The notes: generated by a model not told the origin, from the letters alone. Shown: positions 21,154 to 30,562, numbered from the stretch's first letter. The stretch: DNA of 64,000 nt from Ligilactobacillus pabuli (GCF_022836475.1 NZ_BQXH01000014.1:1-64000), one strand, 5' to 3'. Numbers and translations: made by a program.

Positions 21154-21462
21154 TTATTTGCCTTCATCATACACTTCAGTGAGCTGATCAGTATGCTTTT
21201 TCAAGTAATGCAACAATTCATGTTCATTTCTAAAAACATGCGGGTGTACTTGACCATGCAACCTCAACGTAATTTGATTGATCTTCACTCTTCCAGTCCA
21301 GGTATAAGTGTGCTCGACAATAAAACGATTCAGATATTTATCATCGCTGTCTTGTCCGAAATTCAACACATAAACCCTTTCAGGTACCATCAATGGATTA
21401 ACGTGCTCTTTTGTATATGGTATTTTGTTAGCACGGAAAAAATGCTTTGTTTTTTTGAGCAA
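21154..21462 (-). CDS. Protein of unknown function between two tRNA genes
   Basis: The 102-residue basic protein is not recognised. It has no membrane segment or signal peptide. Notable are several aromatic/beta-like stretches (ERVYVLNFGQ, RFIVEHTYTWTG, NQITLRLHGQ) and a C-terminal helical piece with HELLHYLKKH. TTG 21462 is chosen because AAGGAGG lies 8 nt upstream; another TTG two codons earlier is too close to the site. It lies between tRNA-Gln and tRNA-Glu, near the orphan integrase, so it may be accessory. Confidence 0.65.
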   Translation of the reverse strand: MLKKTKHFFRANKIPYTKEHVNPLMVPERVYVLNFGQDSDDKYLNRFIVEHTYTWTGRVKINQITLRLHGQVHPHVFRNEHELLHYLKKHTDQLTEVYDEGK

Positions 21463-21564
21463 GTCCAATTCCTCCTTGTTGATACTTTCCTAGCAATCTT
21501 ACTTATCATTAACCATTATAACCTATTTATCGGTAAAAATTGACACAAAATTAATAGTTAATCA

Positions 21565-21608
21565 TAAAAATAAAAGAATGCCTGCAAAAATTGATTTACA
21601 AGCATTCC
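21565..21608 (-). terminator. Terminator of tRNA-Glu
   Basis: The minus-strand hairpin with arms GAATGCTTG and CAGGCATTC is followed by TTTTATTTTT, 22 bp after the tRNA. Confidence 0.75.
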
Positions 21609-21629
21609 TCAACTAATACCTTGCCTTTA

Positions 21630-21702
21630 TCACCCGTACGGGGATCGAACCCGTAACTCCGCCTTGAGAGGGCGACGTCTTAACCAATTTGACCAACGGG
21701 CA
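21630..21702 (-). tRNA. tRNA-Glu (anticodon CTC)
   Basis: The 73-nt gene folds as a cloverleaf: acceptor TGCCCGT/ACGGGTG, anticodon stem TCGCC/GGCGG with loop CTCTCAA, and T arm ACGGG/CCCGT. The anticodon CTC reads GAG. The first acceptor pair is T1 with G72 instead of the usual G1-C72, and the next is G-T. The anticodon stem also has a wobble pair. These features suggest a diverged minor isoacceptor. CCA is not encoded. Confidence 0.85.
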
Positions 21703-21811
21703 AAATTACTCTTCTAATTATACATGACTGAGAGTAATTGTCAAATCAAATTAAAAATAATTTTAAACAAGAATAAAATAATATCGAATTTACGATAAAC
21801 AAAAGTTCCGT

Positions 21812-22411
21812 TTAATCTTGCCACCACTGATCAAATTTAGCGGCTAATTTTTCAACCGCCCGACCACGATGACTAACTTCATTTTTTTCTGCCATCGTTA
21901 ATTCAGCAAAAGATTTATTTAACGGCGGATACAAAAACAGCGGATCATACCCAAAACCATCCTGACCCTGCTTTTCAAATAAAATCCGTCCTTCTGCCTC
22001 TCCTGCCACACTTAATGGAGCAACATTGGGTCGAACGACCACGATTGAACAATGGAAACGCGCTGTTCGCTGTTCTGCAGGGACGTCTTTTAGTTCCTTT
22101 AATAGCTTGCGATTATTTGCTTCATCATCATGGTCTCCCGCATAACGGGCAGAATGGATTCCTGGCGCCCCATCTAAAGCGTCAACGATCAAACCTGAGT
22201 CATCCGCTAAAACAGGGATCTGCAGTGCATTCATCAACGTCTGTGCCTTGATCAAAGCATTTTCCTCAAAGGTAGTGCCATTTTCATCAATTTCATAATG
22301 TTCACTCAAATCAGCCAAAGTTTTGACAGCCACACCTTTTGCTTCAAAAATTCGCCGATATTCAGCTGCCTTGCCTGGATTAGCTGTTGCAATTAGTATT
22401 GTTTCCACCAA
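21812..22411 (-). CDS. rdgB: Non-canonical purine NTP pyrophosphatase (RdgB/HAM1)
   Basis: This enzyme hydrolyses dITP, ITP and XTP to monophosphates, which keeps deaminated purines out of DNA and RNA. The 199-residue protein has the signature ATANPGKAAEYRRIF, the metal site ADDSGL and the SARYAGD motif, followed by GFGYDPLF. The frame can start at TTG 22411 or GTG 22408; the site GGGGGT is weak. The usual partners racE and yfcE are not next to it. Confidence 0.95.
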   Translation of the reverse strand: MVETILIATANPGKAAEYRRIFEAKGVAVKTLADLSEHYEIDENGTTFEENALIKAQTLMNALQIPVLADDSGLIVDALDGAPGIHSARYAGDHDDEANNRKLLKELKDVPAEQRTARFHCSIVVVRPNVAPLSVAGEAEGRILFEKQGQDGFGYDPLFLYPPLNKSFAELTMAEKNEVSHRGRAVEKLAAKFDQWWQD

Positions 22412-22559
22412 AGTACCCCCACATGTCTTAAAATAATTGTTTCTTTATTAACTGATCACTCAGCCATAATTGATTGTCTAACAAATCTCAAGATTTAGCA
22501 ACTAAAACTACTACGAATGGTATATAATTAGTCTTAGAAATCTAAAGGGGTATAAATCC

Positions 22560-23030
22560 ATGTCAAAAAAATTTTTCACAACTTCATCAGCTGCTAAAAC
22601 TTTCCCACTCACACTTTTACGTGATAGCTTACTACCTTCCCTAGTGGGAACAGATGGTGAATTATTGTATTGGGCGGGCAAAAAAATGGCCCGTGAGTTC
22701 ATTTTAAATAAAGATGAAGAATTGGCACTCTTTTTTGCAGAAGCCGGCTTTGGCCAGTTAAAACGCGTCCAATCACATAAAGGGACTCAGACCTTTGAAC
22801 TAAGCGGTACTGTGATTGAAAGTCGACAAGCCGTTGCTGAACACCCCAATTATTTGTTAGAAGCTGGTTTTTTAGCGGAAACAATTCAAAACCAACTTGG
22901 ACACTTAACCGAGGCCAGCGTTACTAGCCAAAAGAAAGATGTCGTCACTATTTTAGTTAAAGTTGATTTAAATAGTCCAATCACCCAAGATCAGCTAAAC
23001 ACTAAAAATGTTTTGGATCTGTTAGAATAA
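22560..23030 (+). CDS. YslB-like protein (DUF2507)
   Basis: The 156-residue soluble protein matches the YslB/DUF2507 family (N terminus around TFPLTLLRDSLLPSLVGTDGELLYWAGKKMAR). The molecular role is unknown; the family is related to V4R-type ligand-binding folds. The ATG follows AAAGGGG at 9 nt. An extended -10 (TGG TATATA) lies about 30 bp upstream. It is a single plus-strand gene that converges on mutS2, with a shared terminator between. Confidence 0.88.
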   Translation: MSKKFFTTSSAAKTFPLTLLRDSLLPSLVGTDGELLYWAGKKMAREFILNKDEELALFFAEAGFGQLKRVQSHKGTQTFELSGTVIESRQAVAEHPNYLLEAGFLAETIQNQLGHLTEASVTSQKKDVVTILVKVDLNSPITQDQLNTKNVLDLLE

Positions 23031-23059
23031 TTAATAGTCGTAACTCAGTTATGAGCCAG

Positions 23060-23124
23060 AGTCTACAAAAAAAGAAGTGTTCACCCAGTCATTTGACCGT
23101 GGAACACTTCTTTTTTGTGGACTA
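23060..23124. terminator. Bidirectional terminator between yslB-like gene and mutS2
   Basis: Arms AAAAAAAGAAGTGTTC and GAACACTTCTTTTTT form a strong stem with A and T tracts on both sides. The mutS2 stop codon lies within the outer edge of the hairpin. Confidence 0.85.
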
Positions 23125-25482
23125 TTTTAGATAAACAATCGTTGCCCCATCCCCACCGTTATTCGGTGAAGCATATTCAAAGGACTTCACTGCTCTATTA
23201 TTCTTCAAATACTTCGTAATTCCCTGGCGTAATGATCCAGTTCCCTTGCCATGGATCAGTGTCACGGACGAATAGCCAGCCAGTTGTGCACTATCTAAGT
23301 ACCGGTCAACGTTGGTTAAGGCTTCTTCATATCTTTGGCCCCGTAAGTCCAAACTAGTTGAAATTCCACTGCTAGCTGTTCGTTTTACAGAAGTTCGCGC
23401 TTTAGGTGCATTTTCTTCGGTGATCTCAATTTTTTCCAAATCATTTTCATTGATTTTCATCTTTAGAATTCCGATTTGGACTTCCCAATCATGATTACCA
23501 ACTTTTTGTAACAAGACACCTTTTTGACCATAGGTTTTAACTAAGACGTCATCATTTGGCTGTAAGTCGTGTTGCTTTTTAGCACGTTTTAAGACCTTAT
23601 TTTTCCGTAAGTTTTCTGGTTGATGTAATTGATTAAGCTGTCCTTTAGCATCGATCAACCGGTTTTCTTTAACGTTAGTCCCACCTGCTAAGCGCATTTG
23701 CCGCAGATCAGTAATCACTTGGTCAGCCTTGTGTTTTGTCTGTTCAACCATCTCATTGGCCTGTTTCTTAGCCTTTTCTAGCAAGTTATCCCGTTGCTGG
23801 TTTAATGCCGTATAGGCTTTTTCTAAGTCAGCATGTAATTGTTCTGCTTCAACGAGATATTTGTGAGTCTGAATTTTTTCTTCTTCAGCATCATGACGCT
23901 TTTGAACTAAATCGCCGATCATGTTATTTAACTCTTGGCTGTCTTTAGAAACCAATTGTGTCGCTGAGTCAATAATCGTAGTTGGCAAACCAAGCCGGCG
24001 CGAAATATCGAGCGCGTTACTGCGGCCAGGGATCCCAATTAACAGCTTGTAGGTCGGCTTTAGTGTCTCACTATCAAACTCAACTGACGCATTCACTGTT
24101 TCCGGTCGTTCGTAACCATAAACCTTCAGTTCTGGATAATGGGTCGTAGCGACGACATAACTACCACGCGCAGCAACATCATCCAAAATAGCGATTGCTA
24201 AAGCAGCCCCTTCTTGCGGATCAGTCCCTGAACCTAACTCATCAAATAAAACTAACGATCGTGGTGTTAACTGTTCTAAGAAGCTCACGATATTAGTCAT
24301 ATGAGCCGAGAATGTACTTAAGTTTTGTTCAATTGACTGTTCATCACCAATATCTGCAAAAATTTCATCAAAAACGCAAATTCGGCTTTCTTCATTGGCA
24401 GGAATAAAGAAACCGGATTGACCCATTAGCTGAATTAAACCGATCGTCTTCAAAGTGATCGTTTTCCCACCAGTGTTAGGCCCCGTGATCAGCATTGTTT
24501 TGAAATCCTTGCCTAACATAATATCATTTTTAACAGCTTTTTTAGGGTCCAATAATGGATGCCAAGCTTGACGCAAATATAAGGTCTGGTCGTCAGTTAA
24601 GACTGGCTCAGTTGCCTTTAATTTCTTGGCATAAGCCGCTTTAGCATTTACCAAGTCTAAATGTCCCAAGACCTTCGCATTAGCTTCAATTTCACCAGTA
24701 TATGGTGCGATTAGTTCTGATAACTCCTGCAAGATCCGTCGAATTTCATCATTCTGGGCATTTTCTTGTTGAGCTAAGCGGTCATTTAAAGCCACCACTT
24801 GCTTAGGTTCGATAAATAAAGTCTGACCAGTTGTACTTTGATCATAAACTCGACCGCCAAAAACATGCCGGTATTCTGCTTTAACCGGTAAAACGTATTT
24901 ATCTTGTCTGATCGTAACAACTGCTTCACTTAAATATTTAGCTGATTTTCCCCGGGTGAAATTTGCCAAAGTATCTCGAATACTCTGTTCAGTTGTGGCA
25001 ATCTGGCGACGAATACTTTTTAACAAACCAGAAGCATCATCGGTCACATGACCATCGTTTTCAATCGAGATCGTCAAACGTTTCGCCACATCCGGTAAAG
25101 TTTCTAATGCAAACGCGACCTCATATAATTCGCTTAGATCCAGTTCGTCATCTTGCATACCACGGAAAAAGCGCCGCACCTCATTAGTTGCCCGCAAAAT
25201 TTTACCCACGGCGGCTAGTTCTTTCGCGTTTAAAGTTGCCCCAATATCCAGCCTTTTTAAAAACGGCTTAACATCTTCAATTTGCGGCAACGGGATCCCG
25301 CCCTTTAACCGTAAAATATCAACTGCATCCTTCGTTTCATTTAAAGCTTGTCTGATTTCTGAACTAGTAATCATTGGCCGTAGATCAGCTAACTCACGCT
25401 GACCCAGGTCAGTCACTAAATACTGACGAGCCTGTTGTTTAATTTTAAAATATTCCAAAGTGATTAAACTTTTTTCGTTCAT
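23122..25482 (-). CDS. mutS2: Endonuclease MutS2 / ribosome collision rescue factor
   Basis: MutS2 is a MutS-related ATPase with an Smr domain. It was described as an anti-recombination nuclease and, in Bacillus, as a sensor of collided ribosomes. The 786-residue protein has a core/lever region (1-320), the ATPase P-loop GPNTGGKT (near 334), Walker B LVLFDELGSGTDP, a long coiled coil (about 515-625) and the C-terminal Smr domain with LDLRGQRYEEA and LIHGKGTGSLR. ATG 25482 lies 8 nt from AGAGG. It follows cvpA and zapA on the same strand, the usual arrangement. Confidence 0.96.
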   Translation of the reverse strand: MNEKSLITLEYFKIKQQARQYLVTDLGQRELADLRPMITSSEIRQALNETKDAVDILRLKGGIPLPQIEDVKPFLKRLDIGATLNAKELAAVGKILRATNEVRRFFRGMQDDELDLSELYEVAFALETLPDVAKRLTISIENDGHVTDDASGLLKSIRRQIATTEQSIRDTLANFTRGKSAKYLSEAVVTIRQDKYVLPVKAEYRHVFGGRVYDQSTTGQTLFIEPKQVVALNDRLAQQENAQNDEIRRILQELSELIAPYTGEIEANAKVLGHLDLVNAKAAYAKKLKATEPVLTDDQTLYLRQAWHPLLDPKKAVKNDIMLGKDFKTMLITGPNTGGKTITLKTIGLIQLMGQSGFFIPANEESRICVFDEIFADIGDEQSIEQNLSTFSAHMTNIVSFLEQLTPRSLVLFDELGSGTDPQEGAALAIAILDDVAARGSYVVATTHYPELKVYGYERPETVNASVEFDSETLKPTYKLLIGIPGRSNALDISRRLGLPTTIIDSATQLVSKDSQELNNMIGDLVQKRHDAEEEKIQTHKYLVEAEQLHADLEKAYTALNQQRDNLLEKAKKQANEMVEQTKHKADQVITDLRQMRLAGGTNVKENRLIDAKGQLNQLHQPENLRKNKVLKRAKKQHDLQPNDDVLVKTYGQKGVLLQKVGNHDWEVQIGILKMKINENDLEKIEITEENAPKARTSVKRTASSGISTSLDLRGQRYEEALTNVDRYLDSAQLAGYSSVTLIHGKGTGSLRQGITKYLKNNRAVKSFEYASPNNGGDGATIVYLK

Positions 25483-25519
25483 CATTTCCACCTCTCTTAA
25501 CTTCAGACATGGTCTACTT

Positions 25520-26032
25520 TCATTTTACCCATTCATTCCAAACTCGTTGTGAAAAAATAGGCGTTTCTTTCAGCATAAATTGGGCAACGGGTGAACTACT
25601 TAATGAATTCTGGACCGGACTAGTCGGACTGGTTGCCAACAATAGTAAGACAAAAAAAGTCAGCACATAAGCGACCGCCAACCAAACTATTCCGCCAGCC
25701 AAAGAATTTAACTGCGAGACTAATGGTAATTTAGTGATAGAAGTAAAGGTTCTGGTTACGACCCTAAAAGCTATTCCACCCACGATCGCAATGATCCAAA
25801 AAGCAAGTATTCGGTAAAATAGCCGTGTAATCGTCTCACCATTACCAACTTGTTGGTCTAAATTAGGCAAGTATTTCAGCAAAAAGCCTCCTACTCCACC
25901 CGAAAAATAAAGTGCCAGCCCCAAGACAACTAAGTAGCCCAAGATACTCAACAGAGTTTGTACTAACCCCCGCTTAAAACCATAACGAAAACCCAATAGT
26001 AGAACTAATAAAATAATTAGAGAAACTAACAT
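25520..26032 (-). CDS. CvpA family membrane protein
   Basis: This 170-residue integral membrane protein has about four transmembrane segments (2-16, 28-48, 75-100, 110-135) and a central conserved glycine-rich pattern of the CvpA family. The family name comes from colicin V production in E. coli. In Gram-positive bacteria it usually lies between zapA and mutS2, as here, and its role is not settled. It is 28 bp from the mutS2 frame. Confidence 0.9.
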   Translation of the reverse strand: MLVSLIILLVLLLGFRYGFKRGLVQTLLSILGYLVVLGLALYFSGGVGGFLLKYLPNLDQQVGNGETITRLFYRILAFWIIAIVGGIAFRVVTRTFTSITKLPLVSQLNSLAGGIVWLAVAYVLTFFVLLLLATSPTSPVQNSLSSSPVAQFMLKETPIFSQRVWNEWVK

Positions 26033-26043
26033 GTTTTCACCTA

Positions 26044-26295
26044 TTATTTTTCTGGGGCCTGTTTTTGGGCACGCAGGTCATCCAACTCTTGTTGTTTTTT
26101 TAACTGATCTGAAACTGCGTTGATGGCCAGCAAAACTGCTGCATCCTCACGACTGACGTTTCCAGCCATAATTTCAGCTAACTGTTCATCGACTAAGCGT
26201 GAAACAGTCCGCATGTGTGCTGGTGTACTATCACCAATTACCACGTAATTTTTATTTGCTATATTTAGTTTAAATCTTTTTTTATTTTCAGCCAT
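26044..26295 (-). CDS. zapA: Cell division protein ZapA
   Basis: ZapA binds FtsZ and promotes Z-ring bundling. The 83-residue protein starts MAENKKRFKLNIANKNYVVIG and ends in a coiled coil (about 45-80). ATG 26295 is chosen because ATGGAGG precedes it by 8 nt; a longer frame adds 16 non-conserved residues. It lies 11 bp before cvpA. Confidence 0.9.
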   Translation of the reverse strand: MAENKKRFKLNIANKNYVVIGDSTPAHMRTVSRLVDEQLAEIMAGNVSREDAAVLLAINAVSDQLKKQQELDDLRAQKQAPEK

Positions 26296-26389
26296 GACCG
26301 TTCCTCCATTCATCGCTTTGTTCCGTAACTTTAATTCTAGCACATATTGTCTAGCCTTTAGTGTAAATCACTAAAATATTAACCAAATG

Positions 26390-26433
26390 AAAAAAAGCAA
26401 CAAAAGCACTTTTATGCTTTCATTGCTTTTTTC
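26390..26433 (-). terminator. Terminator of the alaS-ireB-ruvX-DUF1292 unit
   Basis: The minus-strand hairpin with arms GAAAAAAGCAATGAAAGCA and TGCTTTTGTTGCTTTTTTTC ends in a T run. It lies 21 bp after the DUF1292 stop. Confidence 0.85.
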
Positions 26434-26454
26434 ACGTTCTTGATTTATCAATGA

Positions 26455-26757
26455 CTACTGCATGTTTTCATCGTTTAAGAATGTGTCTAAAACATCTTCA
26501 ACCATTTGCCATTCTTCGTCATCATCAATTTCAGTTAAATCAAGGTCGCCTTCCTCTGAGGCTTCCTGTTGTGGATCAAAAGAAAATGCCATAACATCAA
26601 CTTGTTCTTCTGGTTCAGATTCAGCTGGGACCAATAAGATATATGATTTGCCATAATCTTCAGATTCAAAAGTGAACAAGATCTCATATTGAACCTCATT
26701 CCCACTATCATCAACTAATGTAATCAAATTTTCAGCATCATTTTGTTCTTTACTCAT
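26455..26757 (-). CDS. DUF1292 domain protein (YrzB-like)
   Basis: The 100-residue, very acidic protein has the DUF1292 pattern LVDDSGNEVQYEILFTFESEDYGKSYILLVP. The C terminus is rich in Asp and Glu. The function is unknown, but the gene is always found after ruvX and ireB in Firmicutes. ATG 26757 lies 8 nt after GGAG, and an overlapping GTG one codon upstream is less likely. Confidence 0.9.
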   Translation of the reverse strand: MSKEQNDAENLITLVDDSGNEVQYEILFTFESEDYGKSYILLVPAESEPEEQVDVMAFSFDPQQEASEEGDLDLTEIDDDEEWQMVEDVLDTFLNDENMQ

Positions 26758-26774
26758 CACAAGCGCTCCATTTC

Positions 26775-27215
26775 TTAGAGTTTTTCTACTAATTTACCGT
26801 GTCGATCCAAGTAATTCTGCAAAATTAAACTGGCAGCTAACTTATCGATCACTTTTTTACGTTTTTTCCGTGAAGTATCAGCTTGTTCGACCAGCATCCG
26901 CTCTGCTTCAACTGTGGTCAAGCGTTCATCTTGATAATCAACGGGTAAGTCAAACATGTCGATCAACCGTTGACCATAGGCTTGACTAGCGACGACCCGC
27001 GGTCCAAGCGTGTTGTTCATATTCTTCGGTAAGCCAACCACAAAGGCTGTCACCTCGTATTGTTCAACTAACTGTGCTACTCGTTCCAAGCCAAACTGCT
27101 CTTCATCTTCGTTGATCCTAATGATCTCAACGCCTTGCGCAGTCCAACCTAGTTGATCACTAACAGCAATGCCAACTGTTCTCGAGCCGACATCTAAACC
27201 CATAATTCGTGCCAC
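26775..27215 (-). CDS. ruvX: Holliday junction resolvase-like/rRNA-processing nuclease RuvX (YqgF)
   Basis: YqgF-family RNase-H-fold nuclease. In E. coli it is linked to 16S rRNA 5' end processing, and other work suggests Holliday junction resolution. The 146-residue protein shows the catalytic Asp in [16 protein letters not shown], the [12 protein letters not shown] motif and [17 protein letters not shown]. It overlaps ireB by one base and sits in the conserved alaS-ireB-ruvX-DUF1292 group. Confidence 0.94.
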   Translation of the reverse strand: MARIMGLDVGSRTVGIAVSDQLGWTAQGVEIIRINEDEEQFGLERVAQLVEQYEVTAFVVGLPKNMNNTLGPRVVASQAYGQRLIDMFDLPVDYQDERLTTVEAERMLVEQADTSRKKRKKVIDKLAASLILQNYLDRHGKLVEKL

Positions 27216-27478
27216 TAATGTTGCTCCTCCTTGTTTAAATATGAACGGACCAATTCCTCAACGATCTCATCACGTTCATGTTTACGTATCAAATTTCGCG
27301 CATCATTTAAGCGTGGAATATAGGCAGGATCTCCTGACAACAAATACCCTACGATCTGATTGATCGGATTATAACCCTTTTCTTCCAATGAACGATAAAC
27401 CGTTTCTAACGTGTCATGGACATCTTTTTGACTATTGTCATCAAAATTAAAGTATCTAGTCTTATCCAACGAACTCAT
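27215..27478 (-). CDS. ireB: IreB family regulatory protein (DUF965)
   Basis: The 87-residue protein matches IreB, a substrate of the PASTA kinase IreK in Enterococcus that negatively controls cephalosporin resistance. The N-terminal threonine-containing segment ([27 protein letters not shown]) is where phosphorylation occurs in the Enterococcus protein. It overlaps ruvX by one base. The 132-bp gap to alaS has no clear terminator, so alaS may read through. Confidence 0.92.
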   Translation of the reverse strand: MSSLDKTRYFNFDDNSQKDVHDTLETVYRSLEEKGYNPINQIVGYLLSGDPAYIPRLNDARNLIRKHERDEIVEELVRSYLNKEEQH

Positions 27479-27610
27479 TTTCCTGCACCTCCGCGTTTAC
27501 AGTTACTCCTAGTCTAATTCTACTAGAACATTGTAGTTGTAACAATCAAATGGTTCACTTGTAACCAAGTCGTAATCATTTAGAGATAGAATTGAAATTT
27601 TCCTAACTAA

Positions 27611-30256
27611 TTAAGCTTGGTCTGCCACCCATTGTAGGCCTTGCTTCAAAGCTGCTGGAATCCCATCTGCTTTCTTACCGCCGGCTTGAGCCATATCAGG
27701 ACGACCACCGCCACCGCCGCCAACTAATGGTGCGATGTTTTTGATCAAGTCTCCTGCTTTCAATCCGGCCTTAACACTTGAGTCTGCAACGGCAACTAAC
27801 AAGTTAACTTTGCCGTCTTCAGTTTGAGTGGCTAAGATCAAGACATCAGAAACTGCCTTAGACTTCCACTGGTCAGCCAACTGACGCAACTGATTCATAC
27901 CGGAAACTTTAACTTCTTCTGCGATCACTGTTCGTGAACCTGCAGTCTGCAGATTGCCCCAAATATTAGCGGCTTGCTGACTAGCAAGTTTATCTTCTAA
28001 GCTTTGCAACTTGTTTTCTAATTGTTTAACATTGTCCAACAAGCTGGCCACTTTGTCCGGAACATTTTTGGCCTTTGGAATCTTCAATTCTGTCGCAGTG
28101 GTTTGCAAAAGTTGATTTTGATCTTCCAAGTATTCAAAGGCTTCACGTGCAGTCACTGCTTCGATCCGACGAGTACCTGCCCCGATCCCTGATTCAGAAA
28201 TAATTTTGAATAAGCCAATTTCACTAGTATTATCAACGTGGTTACCACCACAGAATTCACGAGAGTAATCCCCAGCGGAAACAACGCGGACAACATCACC
28301 GTATTTTTCTGAGAATAAGGCGATCGCACCCATCTTTTTGGCAGAATCAATATCTGTCACAGTTGTGTTGACCGCAATATTAGCCCAGATCTTTTCATTC
28401 ACAATTTGTTCAACTTGTGTTAATTGTTCAGGGGTAACATTCCCCATGTTGGTAAAGTCAAATCGCAAGTAAGTTGGTTCAACCAACGAACCAGCCTGAT
28501 GAGCATGACTGCCCAAGACGTCGCGTAAGGCTTGATCCAACAAATGCGTAGCAGTATGGTTCTTTTTCACCTTATTATGGCGTTTAATATTAACTTCCAA
28601 TTGATATTCTTGGCCACTGACCATCGCAGCTTGAACCTCAACCGTGTGCATGTTTTGCCCGTTTGGCGCATGTTGGACATCGGTGACTTCTGCAACTACG
28701 TTTCCAGCCTGATCCTTAATCACACCGGTATCAGCAACCTGTCCACCCATTTCTGCATAAAATGGTGTTTGAGAGAAGATCATCCGTGCGCGGCCGCTAG
28801 GAATTTTGTTGATAATTTGGTCTTTGACAATAATATCTTTCAAAACGCCTGTTGTGCTTAATGTTTCATAACCGACATATTCACTTGGCGTCTTAATATC
28901 AGTTAATAAAGCATCTTGAACACCCATTGATTTAGCATCCGAACGTGCAGCACGTGCGCGATCCTTTTGTGCTTGCATTTCTTTTTCAAAACCGGCTTGG
29001 TCAACTTTCAAGTTGCTGTCAGCGGCATATTCTTGGGTCAATTCTAACGGGAAACCATAGGTATCATATAACTTGAAGACTGGTTTTCCTGGCAAAGTAT
29101 CTTTACCTTGAGCCTTAGTTTCTTGGACCAAGTTATCCATGAGTTCCATTCCGTCTTTCAACGTTACATTGAAGCGGTCTTCTTCATCCCGGACAACTTT
29201 AGCGATGTAATCAGCTTGTTCCAAAACTTCTGGATAAGCTGCTTCCATAATTTGGCCAACAACTGGCACTAATTTGTATAAGAAAGCATCTTCGATCCCT
29301 AACTTGCGTCCGTGCATGACTGCCCGTCTGATCAAACGACGAATAACATAACCACGGCCATCGTTAGTTGGCAAGGCACCGTCACCGATCGCAAAAGTAA
29401 TTGCCCGAATATGGTCAGCAATCACCTTAAAGGAGACATCACTAACTGGGTCTTGTCCATATTGTTTGCCATCAGAAAATTCAGCTGTTTTAGCGATCAA
29501 TGGTAAGAACAGATCGGTTTCAAAGTTAGTTTTAGCGTGTTGGAAAACTGAGACAACACGTTCTAAGCCCATCCCCGTATCAATGTTTTTATGCGGCAAT
29601 GGTTCATAGGTATTATCTGGTTTATGGTTAAATTCAGAAAAGACAATATTCCAAATTTCCAAGTAACGTTCATTTTCGCCGCCAGGATAGCTTTCAGGAT
29701 CATCTTCTGGCAAGTTGTTCATGGCTGCGCCACGATCATAGAAGATTTCTGAATCGGGACCTGAAGGACCTTGGCCAATATCCCAGAAGTTATCTTCAGC
29801 TTCATAGATGTGGTCTTCTTTAACCCCAACTTGTTGCCAAATCTTCTTGGCATCTTGGTCTTTAGGATAAACCGTAATGAACAGCTTTTCTGGGTCTAAA
29901 GCATACCAGTCTGGGCTTGTCAACAGTTCCCAGGCCCAAGCGATTGCTTCTTCCTTAAAGTAGTCGCCGACAGAAAAGTTCCCCAGCATTTCAAATAACG
30001 TATGGTGGCGGGCAGTATGACCAACATTTTCAATATCATTAGTTCGAATTGATTTTTGTGAACTGGTCAAACGGCGGTTCTTAGGGACCACTGAGCCATC
30101 AAAATATTTTTTCATGGTTGCTACACCTGAGTTGATCCATAATAAAGTTGGGTCATCTTGTGGAACTAAAGGAGCACTTTTTAACACATCATGGCCCTTG
30201 CTCTTAAAGAAATCTAAGTACATTTGGCGAATCTGTGCGCTAGATAATTTTTTCAT
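27611..30256 (-). CDS. alaS: Alanyl-tRNA synthetase
   Basis: This enzyme charges tRNA-Ala. The 881-residue protein has the class II catalytic core (1-440, starting KKLSSAQIRQMYLDFFKSKGH), an editing domain with HTATHLLDQALR and the distant FCGGNHVDNT zinc motif, and the C-terminal C-Ala domain ending in GGGGGGRPDMAQAGGK. The length is standard. It is preceded by an alanine T-box leader, so transcription should rise when tRNA-Ala is uncharged. Confidence 0.98.
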   Translation of the reverse strand: MKKLSSAQIRQMYLDFFKSKGHDVLKSAPLVPQDDPTLLWINSGVATMKKYFDGSVVPKNRRLTSSQKSIRTNDIENVGHTARHHTLFEMLGNFSVGDYFKEEAIAWAWELLTSPDWYALDPEKLFITVYPKDQDAKKIWQQVGVKEDHIYEAEDNFWDIGQGPSGPDSEIFYDRGAAMNNLPEDDPESYPGGENERYLEIWNIVFSEFNHKPDNTYEPLPHKNIDTGMGLERVVSVFQHAKTNFETDLFLPLIAKTAEFSDGKQYGQDPVSDVSFKVIADHIRAITFAIGDGALPTNDGRGYVIRRLIRRAVMHGRKLGIEDAFLYKLVPVVGQIMEAAYPEVLEQADYIAKVVRDEEDRFNVTLKDGMELMDNLVQETKAQGKDTLPGKPVFKLYDTYGFPLELTQEYAADSNLKVDQAGFEKEMQAQKDRARAARSDAKSMGVQDALLTDIKTPSEYVGYETLSTTGVLKDIIVKDQIINKIPSGRARMIFSQTPFYAEMGGQVADTGVIKDQAGNVVAEVTDVQHAPNGQNMHTVEVQAAMVSGQEYQLEVNIKRHNKVKKNHTATHLLDQALRDVLGSHAHQAGSLVEPTYLRFDFTNMGNVTPEQLTQVEQIVNEKIWANIAVNTTVTDIDSAKKMGAIALFSEKYGDVVRVVSAGDYSREFCGGNHVDNTSEIGLFKIISESGIGAGTRRIEAVTAREAFEYLEDQNQLLQTTATELKIPKAKNVPDKVASLLDNVKQLENKLQSLEDKLASQQAANIWGNLQTAGSRTVIAEEVKVSGMNQLRQLADQWKSKAVSDVLILATQTEDGKVNLLVAVADSSVKAGLKAGDLIKNIAPLVGGGGGGRPDMAQAGGKKADGIPAALKQGLQWVADQA

Positions 30257-30385
30257 TAAAAATTTTCCTTTCTGATTTTCCTGGACCTTGCTTGCCAGAA
30301 GTGCACAATACTATTCACTCACTAACAGGCCAGTTCATGGTTAAGTTTAGCCATCACGATCTTCAGTCTATTTGAGGCTCTTTTG

Positions 30386-30562
30386 AACAAAAAACACCGT
30401 TGCGAGCAGGGACGCTTCTGCGCGGTACCACCCTGCTTGCAACGATGTTAGTCGTTAACCTCTTAGTGCTGTTATCAGCGATAATTTAAATTTAAGATGA
30501 TGGGTAGCACTAAAACAATTCTGTGGGCCTTTTCAGCATCCAGACCCTCTCTGCATCAGTCA
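30386..30562 (-). promoter_or_regulatory. T-box riboswitch (alanine) upstream of alaS
   Basis: The minus strand holds the invariant T-box GGGTGGTACCGCG (30421-30433) and the competing terminator: GTTGCAAGCAGGG pairs with CCCTGCTCGCAAC, then GGTGTTTTTT. Upstream is Stem I, with GATG/CATC and GGGT/ACCC helices and the AGAGAGG-type motif. The proposed specifier is GCT (30506-30508) followed by A, matching alanine. The rest of the 414-bp gap 30257-30670 holds the alaS ribosome binding site and AT-rich DNA. Confidence 0.92.
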
